The notes beneath the pieces are model-generated. The model had not been told where the DNA came from and searched no databases. It saw nothing but the letters and a program-made list of their open reading frames with translations. From NCBI RefSeq assembly GCF_009184895.1, contig NZ_WESE01000004.1, positions 372,001 through 436,000 of the forward strand: a DNA stretch of 64,000 nucleotides. The letters are read 5' to 3'. The position numbers and the translations under genes are program-made. Position 1 is the first letter of the stretch, and each line of letters begins with the position of its first letter. This DNA comes from Nostocoides sp. F2B08 (GTDB lineage Bacteria > Actinomycetota > Actinomycetes > Actinomycetales > Dermatophilaceae). Below are positions 39,586 to 47,887 of the stretch, one piece after another.

Positions 39586-40938
39586 TCACCGCTGTCGGAG
39601 CCGGACGGTCTTGACTCCCGCGCCATCGGTGCTGACCCGCGCGACGAAGCCCGGATCGTGCATCCGGCGGTGGTGGTAGCCGCACAGTGGCACCGCAACG
39701 TCCAAGTCGGTCTGCCCGCCCGCGGACCAGGGATCCTCGTGGTGCAGCTCGCACCAGGAGTACGGCCGGTCGCACCCGACGGCGGCGCACTCGGTGTAGA
39801 CGGTCGCGAGCGCAACCCGCTGCGCCTCGGTGAAGAACCGGTCCGCCCGACCGAGGTCCAACGGCAGCGATGAGCCACCCAGGACGACGGGCAGGATCCC
39901 GGCGTTGCAGGCGAGCCTGCGAGCTTGTCCAGCCGACACGACGTCTCCGGTGTCGAGCTGAGCCGCCCCGATACCCGCTCGCAACGCCTCAAGGTCGACC
40001 GTCGCGACGACCGTGGCCGCCACCTTGCCGTGCAGCCGGTCGGTCGGCAGGTGTTCGAGGATCTCGAGCAGCGCCAGCCCGTAGCGGTGCGCCCAGTCGG
40101 TCGCGCCGTACGTCGTCGTGGCGTCCTCGGATCCCTCGCATGGCTCGCCTCGGGCCTGACGCGCCCGGTCCCGGCGCGGAGAGGCGATCTGCTGAATCAG
40201 CTTGCGCAGCATGGAACACGCGTGCGTGGGCACCGTGAAGTGGCCGCTCGACGTCCCGTCGCCGTTGTCGCGCATCGTGAGCCGGGTGCGCGCCAGGGCA
40301 CGCCTCTCCTCGTCGCGCAGCTGCTCGTCCTCGTCGTCGTCGATCTCCCTGAGCGACCGTTCCGCCGCTTCGAGGGCGCGCCTGGCCACCTTGCGAAGCT
40401 GACTCGGCACGAGGTGCCGGGCCTGTCCGACGAGATGCATTTCGATCGCATCCCGGTGCTCCTGGCTCAGCTCCTCCGGGAGCCGGCGCATCGTCGCCGC
40501 GATGATCCGCGCGTGGTCAGAGGAGATCACTCCCTCGGCGAGCGCGCGGCCGACCTCCCCCAGCCCCTCGTCGATGTCCGTCGCCAGCCGCGACTGCGCG
40601 AACCCCTCGCCCCCTCCGCACTTCGTCTGTGCCGACGCCCAGGACCCCGTTCCGGTGTGGCCCGCACGCTCGCCGACCCGCGCCCTGTCGGCGGAGGCGA
40701 GCACCGCGAGCAGCGCCGAGTCCAGCCGCCGCTTGGCCCGCTCGAGGTCGCGCAGCACCGCCGCGTGCTCCCCCTCGCCGAGATCGGACACGTCCAGCCG
40801 GTCGATGGCGCGGTGCACGCCGGAGACCCGCCGTGCCCCATCAACATCGACCGACCGGGCAGCATCGGCCGCCACGGCAGCAGCATCGGGCAGCGGCGTC
40901 ACCGTCGCGTCCGTGTCGCTCTCCGCCGTCGAGGTCAT
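39586..40938 (-). CDS. DUF222/HNH endonuclease (13E12-repeat type)
   Basis: A 450-residue protein of the large actinobacterial DUF222 plus HNH family, similar to mycobacterial REP13E12 proteins. The N-terminal helical DUF222 part runs to about residue 340 (ADRARVGERAGHTGTGSWASAQ, then LPEELSQEHRDAIEMHLV). The C-terminal HNH module has CAAVGCDRPYSWCELHHEDPWSAGGQTDLDVAVPLCGYHHRRMHD with His-Asn/His pairs and zinc cysteines intact. These genes are usually multicopy in related genomes and are suspected of mobile-element or self-splicing associations. Start ATG 40938. Convergent with the Pr6Pr gene with 24 nt between stops. Confidence 0.9.
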   Translation of the reverse strand: MTSTAESDTDATVTPLPDAAAVAADAARSVDVDGARRVSGVHRAIDRLDVSDLGEGEHAAVLRDLERAKRRLDSALLAVLASADRARVGERAGHTGTGSWASAQTKCGGGEGFAQSRLATDIDEGLGEVGRALAEGVISSDHARIIAATMRRLPEELSQEHRDAIEMHLVGQARHLVPSQLRKVARRALEAAERSLREIDDDEDEQLRDEERRALARTRLTMRDNGDGTSSGHFTVPTHACSMLRKLIQQIASPRRDRARQARGEPCEGSEDATTTYGATDWAHRYGLALLEILEHLPTDRLHGKVAATVVATVDLEALRAGIGAAQLDTGDVVSAGQARRLACNAGILPVVLGGSSLPLDLGRADRFFTEAQRVALATVYTECAAVGCDRPYSWCELHHEDPWSAGGQTDLDVAVPLCGYHHRRMHDPGFVARVSTDGAGVKTVRLRQR

Positions 40939-41067
40939 ACAGCCACGCTAGGCACCGCCACCCCCACCGCGAAGCGCCTCCCCACCACCCGTGGATGACA
41001 CTCCCGACCGCCAGCCGGTTGTGGATTGCCGCGGTGGGTACGACCATGGGGAGGAGAAAAGGACGAG

Positions 41068-41562
41068 GTGAGAGTCGTGCGACAGGACAGCACACAGATC
41101 GAGGGGGCCTTGTCCTCGCTCATCCGGATCCGCCGGGCAGCGGACAGTGACGTTGCCGAGGTGGCCGATCTGTACTGGTTTGCCCGGCAGGCCGCTGCGC
41201 CGGCCATCCCTCCGCCCGTCCACACCCGCGAGGAGATCGCCGACTGGATCCGCAGGGGCATGCTGACCGAACGACGCACCTGGGTGGCGACCGACGACGA
41301 ACGGGTCGTCGGCGTGCTGGCCATGGAGGACCCGGACTGGATCGACCAGCTCTACGTCGACCCGGCGCACCAGGGAGGCGGCATCGGCACCGAGCTCCTC
41401 GCGCTCGCTCTCGGCCAGACCGGCGGACACGCCCGCGCCTGGTGCTTCCAGTCCAACACCGCCGCACGCCGCTTCTACGAACGGCACGGCTTCGTGCCGA
41501 CCACCGAGACCGACGGCGACAACGAGGAGGGCGTGCCCGACGTCCTCTACGAACGCTTCTGA
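41068..41562 (+). CDS. GNAT family N-acetyltransferase
   Basis: A 164-residue acetyltransferase: IRIRRAADSDVAEVADLYWFARQAA, the acetyl-CoA region WIDQLYVDPAHQGGGIGTELLALAL (QGGGIG), and CFQSNTAARRFYERHGFVPTT. Start chosen at GTG 41068, with GGACGAG upstream. The family acetylates amines of small molecules or proteins; the substrate is unknown. The 440-nt gap after it holds a tandem repeat. Confidence 0.87.
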   Translation: MRVVRQDSTQIEGALSSLIRIRRAADSDVAEVADLYWFARQAAAPAIPPPVHTREEIADWIRRGMLTERRTWVATDDERVVGVLAMEDPDWIDQLYVDPAHQGGGIGTELLALALGQTGGHARAWCFQSNTAARRFYERHGFVPTTETDGDNEEGVPDVLYERF

Positions 41563-41750
41563 GAACGGCCAACCACCCGCAGCGGTATGCGGTGCTCACC
41601 TGCGCGGGGAGCGCCTTCACCGAGGAGGGCGCGTGCGCGACGACCTCGTGGTGGCTGCCCCAAGGACTTGCCCGCCCGACCGCGGTGGCGACCCGCGCAT
41701 ACCTCGCCTCTCCCGGGCTCGCCCTCCCCTGAGCGGAGCCGACAGCATCG
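41563..41750. other. Gene-free stretch with two copies of the dispersed motif
   Basis: No convincing gene. GTATGCGGTGCTCACC, a full long copy of the dispersed motif, lies 23 nt after the GNAT stop at about 41584. A GCATAC copy in opposite orientation is near 41698. Confidence 0.5.
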
Positions 41751-41936
41751 GCATGCCGAGCGCGTGACATGCCGCGCCTTTGACCTGCCGGTGCCTCAGC
41801 GTCGCGACGGGGGCATGCCGAGCGCGTCACATGCCACGCCTTTGGCATGCCGGTGCCTCAGCGTCGCGACGGGGGCATGCCGAGCGCGTCACATGCCACG
41901 CCTTTGGCATGCCGGTGCCTCAGCGTCGCGACGGGG
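41751..41936. repeat. Three tandem copies of a 62-bp repeat
   Basis: Copies begin at 41751, 41813 and 41875, with a partial fourth from 41937. Copies 2 and 3 look identical; copy 1 differs at several positions. Each holds two or three GCATGCC elements (palindromic GGCATGCC) and CAGCGTCGCGAC. The period is not a multiple of three and there is no open frame expected here, so it is a non-coding tandem repeat between convergent genes. Confidence 0.9.
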
Positions 41937-42002
41937 GCATGCCAACCGCGCCGCACCCAAGCCGCCGACCGTCCCACCTCACGTCTCGGTTCCACCAGCC
42001 GT

Positions 42003-43607
42003 TCAGCCCGCCTCGTCCCGAGCCAACCGGGCCGCCGCGAGCGCCTCCGCCGAGCCGGAGCTGCCCCGGATCGCGGTGAGGAAGTCCTCGCGCCACAGGG
42101 TGTAGACCGCCAAGCCAGCGCCGCCCGCGACGACGGTGGCCGTCCGCGGCGAGTCGTGCAGCAACGCGATCTCGCCGAACGTCTCACCCGGCCCCAGGTC
42201 CGGCCGGGCCACACCGCGCACCGACACCTCGGCCGCCCCCTCCTCGACGACATACAGGCAGTCCCCCTGCTCGCCCTCGGTGATGACCGTCTCGCCCCCC
42301 GCATACTCGCGCCGACCGAGCCGACTCGCGAGGTGCTCGACAGTCACCAGTGGAAGCGGCTCGAAGATCTTCGCTCCCGAGAGGAGCTCGGCCGGCGCCG
42401 CGCTCTGCACCTCGGCTCGGTCGAGCCGCGCGAGCGGTCGGACGTAGATGGCGACGAGGACCAGGACGGCCAGCGCGATGACGAGGATCGCGGGGCGCAC
42501 GTCCAGCGCCGCGGCCAGCCCCGGGGCCGCCGCCGAGCCGAGGGCCATGCCCGTGCAGACGATGATCTCGACCGCGCCGAGCGCCTGGGCCGCCAGCCCG
42601 CGGGGCGCGAGCCGCGCCACCGAGGTGAAGAGGCCCGGGTCCTCGAGAGCGTTGCCGATCCCGATGACCACCATCCCCGTCACGACCACCCACGGTCCGG
42701 AGCCGAGCGCGATCACCGCGAGCCCGACCCCCCACAACGCCACGCCGAGGACGAAGAAGCGCAGCAACCGGGTGACTCGCAGGACGACCCTGCCGATCGC
42801 CGCGCCGACCAGTCCTCCGGCGCCCATCGCCGCCCACAGCCAGCCGACCACATCCTCGCCCACCCTGAGCTCCTCGATCACGAGGATGACGAGGAGCACG
42901 CTGAGCGCACCGCGCGCGAACGTCTGCGCCAGGACCAGCGTGGCCATGGCTCCGCCTCGGCCGATGCGGAAGAGGACCAACAGCCCGGCGAGATAGGACC
43001 CCCGGGTGACCGGCCCCACCACCCGCGTGGCGTAGGCCGCCGGCATCCGGATGGCCGTCATCGGGACGAGCGCGAGGACGATGCACGCCGCGCCGATCGC
43101 GAGCGCCCGGTCAGGGGTGGTCGCAAGCAGCGCCGCTCCCGCGAGGGCCGGTCCGGCCAGGGCGGCGCCGCTCTCGATCGCGGCCGCGGAGACGTTGGCG
43201 GCGGCAAGGTCGCGAGGCGTACGCACGAGCCACGGCAACAGAGACGCCTGCAGCGGCCGGTACGTCGCCAGCAGTCCGCAGGCCAGCGTGCCGAATCCGA
43301 GCGAGACCAGGAGCGGCCCGTCGAGCACCGCCGCGACCGTGGACAGCACAAGCAGGACGCCAGCGGTCGCGACCATCGAGATGATCACCCACCCGAGATG
43401 CCGCCGGTCCCCGAGCCGCCCGATCACCGCCGACATGACCGCACCGACGACGGCGAGCGCGACCGAGGTCGCCGCGAGTGCGCCAGGCCCGCCCCGCTGG
43501 TAGGCCAGCACGAGCAGGGCCACCGGAGCGAAGAGCCTGCCGGTGGTCGTCAGGGCCCACCCGGCCTGCAGGCCGATCCGGGGGGTCAGTCGGGCGCCTC
43601 CGACCAT
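42003..43607 (-). CDS. MFS transporter fused to a cyclic nucleotide-binding domain
   Basis: A 534-residue protein. Residues about 1-400 are a 12-helix MFS-type transporter with a VIGRLGDRRHLG loop between helices 2 and 3. Residues about 415-520 are a cNMP-binding domain: FEPLPLVTVEHLASRLGRREYAGGETVITEGEQGDCLYVVEEGAAEV and PGETFGEIALLHDSPRTATV, where FGEIALL plus RTAT is the phosphate-binding cassette with its Glu and Arg. Thus cAMP or cGMP may gate or locate the carrier. The substrate is unknown. Stand-alone gene. Confidence 0.88.
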   Translation of the reverse strand: MVGGARLTPRIGLQAGWALTTTGRLFAPVALLVLAYQRGGPGALAATSVALAVVGAVMSAVIGRLGDRRHLGWVIISMVATAGVLLVLSTVAAVLDGPLLVSLGFGTLACGLLATYRPLQASLLPWLVRTPRDLAAANVSAAAIESGAALAGPALAGAALLATTPDRALAIGAACIVLALVPMTAIRMPAAYATRVVGPVTRGSYLAGLLVLFRIGRGGAMATLVLAQTFARGALSVLLVILVIEELRVGEDVVGWLWAAMGAGGLVGAAIGRVVLRVTRLLRFFVLGVALWGVGLAVIALGSGPWVVVTGMVVIGIGNALEDPGLFTSVARLAPRGLAAQALGAVEIIVCTGMALGSAAAPGLAAALDVRPAILVIALAVLVLVAIYVRPLARLDRAEVQSAAPAELLSGAKIFEPLPLVTVEHLASRLGRREYAGGETVITEGEQGDCLYVVEEGAAEVSVRGVARPDLGPGETFGEIALLHDSPRTATVVAGGAGLAVYTLWREDFLTAIRGSSGSAEALAAARLARDEAG

Positions 43608-43689
43608 CCCGTCATTGTGCCCGCCCCTCCCCTCCGGGGCGACCGCACAGCCTCACCTCCCGCCCCCACGGCTGCCGCGCAATACATTC

Positions 43690-44334
43690 TCAGACCAGCC
43701 CGGCCCGGTGCGCGAGGATCACCGCCTGCACCCGGTCCCGCACCCCCAGCTTGGCGAGGATGTGCGCGACGTGGGTGCGGACGGTGTTCTCCGTGAGGAA
43801 CAGCTCGGCCCCGATCTCGGCGTTCGACAGCCCCCGCGCCATCACTCCCAGCACGTCGCGTTCGCGTTCGGTCAGCCGCTCCAGCTCGGCGGCCGCCTCG
43901 GGCGCCCCCTCAACGCCGACATACGAGGCTACGAGACGTCGCACGACGGTCGGTCCGAGCGCGGATCCGCCTGCGGCGCAGTCCTTCACGGCACGGATCA
44001 GGTCGCGCGGCGGAGTCGTCTTGAGGAGGAACCCCGCCGCCCCGGCGCGCAGTGCACCGAGCACGTAGTCGTCGACGTCGAACGTCGTCAGCACCAGGCA
44101 CCGCGCCGACGGCGCCACCCGCGCCAGCTGCCCGATCGCGGTCACGCCGTCGACGCCCGGCATCTCGACATCCATGAGCACGACGTCGGGTGTGAGCCGC
44201 CGTGCCTGCGACACGGCCGCCGCCCCGTCCCCGGCCTCGCCCACCACCTCGATCTCCGGATCAGAGCCGAGGACGCTTGCCAGCCCCGCGCGCATCATCG
44301 CGTGGTCGTCGACGAGGAGCACCCGGACGGTCAC
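43690..44334 (-). CDS. NarL/LuxR-type response regulator
   Basis: A 214-residue two-component regulator. The receiver domain has VLLVDDHAMMRAGL, phospho-acceptor Asp in VVLMDVEMPG (about 54), TTF and the Lys in FLLKTTPP. The DNA-binding domain is LTERERDVLGVMARGLSNAEIGAELFLTENTVRTHVAHILAKLGVRDR. GTG start at 44334 overlaps the stop of the kinase gene. Pairs with that kinase; targets unknown, though the divergent membrane gene at 46106 is a candidate. Confidence 0.92.
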   Translation of the reverse strand: MTVRVLLVDDHAMMRAGLASVLGSDPEIEVVGEAGDGAAAVSQARRLTPDVVLMDVEMPGVDGVTAIGQLARVAPSARCLVLTTFDVDDYVLGALRAGAAGFLLKTTPPRDLIRAVKDCAAGGSALGPTVVRRLVASYVGVEGAPEAAAELERLTERERDVLGVMARGLSNAEIGAELFLTENTVRTHVAHILAKLGVRDRVQAVILAHRAGLV

Positions 44335-45935
44335 GGCACCCGCACCCAGGCCCGGTCGTGCGGCAGCACCGCGCTCACGCTGAAGCCGCTGCGCTCGCCC
44401 GGCCCCACCCGCAGCGTCCCCCCGACGGCGGCCACGCGGTCCCCGAGCCCGACGAGCCCGTAGCCGTCCGCCCCCCTCACCCGCCCGGGTCCGTCGTCGG
44501 TCACCTCCACCCGCGTGCGTGCACCCTCGCTGCTGACGATGACGTATGCGGTGGCCCCCTCCGCATGCTTGAGCACGTTGGTCAGCGCCTCCTGGACGAG
44601 TCGGTGGACGACCGGCATGAGCGGAGCCGGAGGGTGCCCCTGTGTCGCTACCCGCACGTCCAGGCCGGCGCGCCGCAGTCGCTCGACGGTGCGCTCGACA
44701 TCGCTCCACACCGGCGCGGGGCCGACACCCCACGGGCGGGCGTCGAGCTCGGCCAGCGCGGTCGTGACAGTCTCGTCGATGGCGTGCAGACCGGCCCGGG
44801 TCGCGTCCGGGTCCTGCGGCCAGGCGAGCTCGGCGGCGCCCGCCTGCACGGCGACAAGGCTCACCGCGTGGGAGACGACGTCGTGGAGCTCGCGGGCGAC
44901 CTCACGCCGGGTCGTCCGCGCCGCGACCGCACCGGCTTCGGCGAGAGCGGCCTGGTGTGCCCGGGCCCGTTCCTCCGCCCGGGTCCGGCTGCGGCGGGTC
45001 CGGCCGACGACGACGGCGGCGACCGAGACGACCGACAGCACGACGATCGTGATCGGTGCGTTGTCCGGGTCGTGGGCGAACCGGGTGGTGACGGCGCACG
45101 CATACAGGGTCACCGCCGACCCGATCGTCACCGAGGTCTGCCTCGGCTCCAGGAGGCTCCACAACAGCAACCCGACGACGACCGGGTAGAACACGCCGTC
45201 CCCGACGGGGGCGTCCACGACCGCGCCCAGGAGGAGGATCGAGGCACAGGCGAGCGCGGCCGCGACAGGCGCGACCCGGCGGACAAGAACGGTCAGGGCC
45301 ATGACCGCACTCATCGGCCACGACCCGCTCTGCCCGGGCAGGAGGAGCATCTCGAGCGACGTGAGGGCGACAACGGCCGCCGCGAGCACCGCGTCGCGCC
45401 GGCCGATCGCACCCCCGGACGCGTCCTGCCCGTCACCTGGGCCGAGCCCCGGCCCCTCGACCGGACGCCCCGCGCCGTTCGCCCCCGACCCGTGGTCGAC
45501 CTCGTCACTCCCACCGAGAAGCCCGAGCTGACGCCGCAGCTCGGCCATCGCGGACCGGCTCTCCCGCTGCATCGCCTCAAGAGCCGAGCGTGGGTCGTCC
45601 GCAGCCTCGGCGACGACCACGAGATCACGGACCGCGACCAGCGAGCGCCTCACCGACCGATCGATCTCGACCGACAGCCGCGCCCGTTCGTCCTCGACCG
45701 CCCGACGGGACGCCTCACCCGGCCCGACAGCGGCGACCCTCCGCGCGTGGCGGCGCGCCCCTCGAGACCGAGCCACCGAGCCCAGCACGCCGTGGGTCAG
45801 CAGCAACAGGAAGGACAGCAGCACGCCCACGAAGACGAGGTCCACCGACGGCCAGTCCTCCCGCACCGCGACGGCCGTCGCGACAGCGAAGGCGACGACG
45901 ACCAGGCCGGTCTGCGCCGCGGGTGAGGACCGCAT
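44331..45935 (-). CDS. Sensor histidine kinase (HisKA_3) with a second, degenerate dimerisation segment
   Basis: A 534-residue kinase. Two helices lie near the N terminus, then RRAVEDERARLSVEIDRSVRRSLVAVRDLVVVAE, which looks like a HisKA_3 helix in which ELHD has become EIDR and the phospho-His is lost. A second membrane bundle follows (residues about 180-300), then the true site VARELHDVVSHAVSLVAVQAG (His about 350) and the HATPase (LVQEALTNVLKHAEGATAYV, DDGPGR, GYGLVGLGDRVAAVGG). The ATG at 45935 lies inside a GGTATGCGGT motif copy. Translated together with its regulator. Confidence 0.88.
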   Translation of the reverse strand: MRSSPAAQTGLVVVAFAVATAVAVREDWPSVDLVFVGVLLSFLLLLTHGVLGSVARSRGARRHARRVAAVGPGEASRRAVEDERARLSVEIDRSVRRSLVAVRDLVVVAEAADDPRSALEAMQRESRSAMAELRRQLGLLGGSDEVDHGSGANGAGRPVEGPGLGPGDGQDASGGAIGRRDAVLAAAVVALTSLEMLLLPGQSGSWPMSAVMALTVLVRRVAPVAAALACASILLLGAVVDAPVGDGVFYPVVVGLLLWSLLEPRQTSVTIGSAVTLYACAVTTRFAHDPDNAPITIVVLSVVSVAAVVVGRTRRSRTRAEERARAHQAALAEAGAVAARTTRREVARELHDVVSHAVSLVAVQAGAAELAWPQDPDATRAGLHAIDETVTTALAELDARPWGVGPAPVWSDVERTVERLRRAGLDVRVATQGHPPAPLMPVVHRLVQEALTNVLKHAEGATAYVIVSSEGARTRVEVTDDGPGRVRGADGYGLVGLGDRVAAVGGTLRVGPGERSGFSVSAVLPHDRAWVRVP

Positions 45936-46105
45936 ACCGGACAGCGTGCCACCGACCCGCTGGGGCGCGCGTCGTCCGCACGGACGAGATGAGGTCGTCC
46001 GTGCGGCGCCCTGACTCGTCGGCAGGGGTGACGCCGTCTCGCGACCCGGCGGGGACCGTGGTCACAGCGGGCTCGACGGGAGCCCCGAGGACCTAGGAGG
46101 GTCTC

Positions 46106-46738
46106 ATGTCACAACCAGTCACGATCGCCGCGCTCGGCGGAGCGGCCGCCCTCTCGGCCATCGCGCTGAGCGACGCGGTCACCTTCGCACTGACGGGGCA
46201 GCACACGAGGTTCAGCGACGACTTCGGCGTGAACCCTGCGTTCGTCCTGGGGGGCATCATCCACTCGCTCGCCTACCTCGCCTTCGCCGGCGTGCTGTGG
46301 AGCAGGCGGTCCCAGGTCGACGGCGGCAGCGGGTTCCGTCGGGCGGTGCGGCGGATCCTCACCGGTGCCCTGCTCTTCCTCGCCGTCGGGATGTCCGTCC
46401 ACGCGGTGCTGTCCGTCGCGTCGGGCGAGGTCAACGACGACGCGGTCTTCGGCGCGGTCGCCGGCATCGCCCTTCTCCTCATGATCGTCGGCAGTGTCAC
46501 GCTCGGGTTGTCCCTCATGCGCCGCCGTGACATGCGACTGGCGGCCTGGACGCTGAGCGGCATCCTGCCCGCGATCGGTCTGACGATCGTCCTCGGCGCG
46601 ACCGGCAGCCCCTGGGCGCACCCGGCATATGCGGAGGCGCTCGTCAGCTTCGGCCTCGCCTTCATCGGTCTCGCGCCGCAGCGGGAGCCGATCGAGTCGA
46701 CCCGCCGAGAGGCGACGCTGTCACCCGCACGCGGGTAG
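46106..46738 (+). CDS. Hypothetical six-helix membrane protein
   Basis: A 210-residue protein with about six hydrophobic helices, including VLGGIIHSLAYLAFAGVLW, ILTGALLFLAVGMSVHAVL, AGIALLLMIVGSVTLGLSL and LSGILPAIGLTIVLGA. I do not recognise the family. A strong ribosome site (TAGGAGGGT) precedes ATG 46106. It is divergent from the sensor kinase gene, so it could be a target of that two-component system. Confidence 0.75.
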   Translation: MSQPVTIAALGGAAALSAIALSDAVTFALTGQHTRFSDDFGVNPAFVLGGIIHSLAYLAFAGVLWSRRSQVDGGSGFRRAVRRILTGALLFLAVGMSVHAVLSVASGEVNDDAVFGAVAGIALLLMIVGSVTLGLSLMRRRDMRLAAWTLSGILPAIGLTIVLGATGSPWAHPAYAEALVSFGLAFIGLAPQREPIESTRREATLSPARG

Positions 46739-46808
46739 CCCCCATCCAGGATGCCGAACCGCCTCGACGGGCGACCGCAGACACCGCCGACCGGGCACCA
46801 TGGTGCCC

Positions 46809-47195
46809 ATGGCACTGCGAGTGGTGCGGCTGGGCGGCCCGCGCGAGCCCGGCGAAGGTCTGCGCATCGGCACGGTGCGCAGACCGCCGCGCGGCGTCCC
46901 GAAGGCGGAGTTCGCGAGCCGCGACTTCTACGACGTGTGGCTGCCCGAGCTGAGCCCGAGCCAGGAGCTCGTCAGCGCCGCCCAGCGCGCGACGACGGAG
47001 CGCGAGTGGGCCGGCTTCGTGCGCGCCTACCGCGCCCAGATGGCCACCCCGGCCGCCCGCCACCTCATCGACCTGCTGGCCGCGCTGAGCCACCGGGCCG
47101 ACATCAGCGTGGGCTGCTACTGCGAGGACGAGAACCGTTGCCACCGAGGCGTTCTCGCACAGCTACTCGCCGACGCGGGCGCCGAGATCGCCTGA
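46809..47195 (+). CDS. DUF488 family protein
   Basis: A 128-residue protein: LRIGTVRRPPRGVPKAEFASRDFYDVWLPELSPSQELV at the N terminus and HRADISVGCYCEDENRCHRGVLAQLLADAG at the C terminus, where the paired Cys and His (CYCEDENRCHR) are the conserved DUF488 mark. Start ATG 46809 by fit to relatives; ATG 46800, three codons earlier, is equally possible. Function of the family is unsettled. Convergent with the next gene, 3 nt between stops. Confidence 0.85.
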   Translation: MALRVVRLGGPREPGEGLRIGTVRRPPRGVPKAEFASRDFYDVWLPELSPSQELVSAAQRATTEREWAGFVRAYRAQMATPAARHLIDLLAALSHRADISVGCYCEDENRCHRGVLAQLLADAGAEIA

Positions 47196-47198
47196 CGA

Positions 47199-47594
47199 TC
47201 ACCCCTCGCTCGACCCCTCCCCGGAGCCCCGCTCGACCGGCGTGTCCTGGCTGAACGTGTTGACGAGCGACCCGTCCGGCTCGCGCCGCCAGATCGAGCT
47301 CACCATCCACTCGAGCGGCTCGCCGTCCGCGGTGGGCCGGAACCGCACCCGGTATGCGATGAGCGCGCTGTCCTGCCCCGTCGCCATCGTGCGGGTCTCG
47401 AGGATGTCGAACTCGGCGACGATCGGCCCCTCGTCGAGTTCGGCCACGTGGTCGTCGCGGTCGACGAACCCGGTCGGGTAGACGCCGAGGAAGTCCGGCG
47501 CGAGCAGCGCCCGGTCGGCCGCCCGGTCGCCGGCCCGCAGCGCCTCCCAGACCGCCGTCTCCGCGGCGAGCAGCTCGGCCTCGGTCGGGGTCAC
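47199..47594 (-). CDS. SnoaL/DUF4440-like nuclear transport factor 2 fold protein
   Basis: A 131-residue NTF2-like protein: TEAELLAAETAVWEALRAGDRAADRALLAPDFLGVYPTGFVDRDDHVAEL, the long helix and pocket strand typical of DUF4440, then TRTMATGQDSALIAYRVRFRP and a final SSIWRREPDGSLVNTFSQDTP strand. GTG start at 47594. Small enzymes or ligand-binding proteins; role unknown. Confidence 0.83.
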   Translation of the reverse strand: MTPTEAELLAAETAVWEALRAGDRAADRALLAPDFLGVYPTGFVDRDDHVAELDEGPIVAEFDILETRTMATGQDSALIAYRVRFRPTADGEPLEWMVSSIWRREPDGSLVNTFSQDTPVERGSGEGSSEG

Positions 47595-47654
47595 GCTGGC
47601 GATGCTAGCCCCACCCCGCTCCATACCCGCCCCGTTCCGGCCCCACAACGAAGC

Positions 47655-47693
47655 GGAGCCGGTATGCGGTCCGCACCACCGCATACCGGCTCC
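47655..47693. repeat. Head-to-head pair of the dispersed motif forming a 16-bp hairpin
   Basis: GGAGCCGGTATGCGGT (47655-47670) and ACCGCATACCGGCTCC (47678-47693) are exact inverted copies around a 7-nt loop. It lies between two genes that point away from each other, so it ends neither of their transcripts. It may insulate the promoter that starts just downstream, or be a paired recognition site. Confidence 0.85.
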
Positions 47694-47706
47694 ACTCCGG
47701 CGCGGC

Positions 47707-47736
47707 TTGACACAGTCTGTGCAGCCTCCTCATCAT
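47707..47736 (+). promoter_or_regulatory. Promoter for the riboswitch-terC transcript
   Basis: TTGACA (47707-47712) is a consensus -35 hexamer. CATCAT (47731-47736), 18 nt downstream, is the best -10 match. Transcription would start near 47743, shortly before the riboswitch. Confidence 0.55.
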
Positions 47737-47754
47737 TCTCACGTGCGGGTCCGC

Positions 47755-47880
47755 CCGCACCGAAGGGGAGTACCCCCTCACGCTGTGTCGTCACTTCGGG
47801 CCTCCGGCTCCGGCGCAGCGGGCCACCCTCGCGGTGTGCCGGGAGAGACCTTCGTTCCACTCAGGTGAAACGAAAGGTTC
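47755..47880 (+). ncRNA. yybP-ykoY manganese riboswitch upstream of terC
   Basis: The region has the family's conserved GGGGAGTA (47765-47772) just after the 5' side of P1, a middle TCGTCA segment with GC hairpins, and GAGAGACC (47843-47850) at the 3' side. CGAAGG (47761-47766) pairs with CCTTCG (47849-47854) to close the aptamer. A rival pairing exists: CCTTCGTT (47849-47856) with AACGAAAGG (47869-47877), which covers the ribosome site of terC. Binding of Mn2+ would favour P1 and free GAAAGG, turning translation on. Known yybP-ykoY RNAs often precede terC/mntP-like exporters. Confidence 0.85.
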
Positions 47881-47887
47881 CCTCCTC

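Noticed and set aside
41751-41936. CRISPR array
   Set aside because: The units are directly adjacent with no unique spacers and no cas genes; it is a simple tandem repeat. The same holds for 53073-53198.
46624-46632. CATATGCGG and similar near-motif sites (also CTATGCG near 24485 and 56722)
   Set aside because: They lack the G of GTATGC and were not counted with the dispersed motif.
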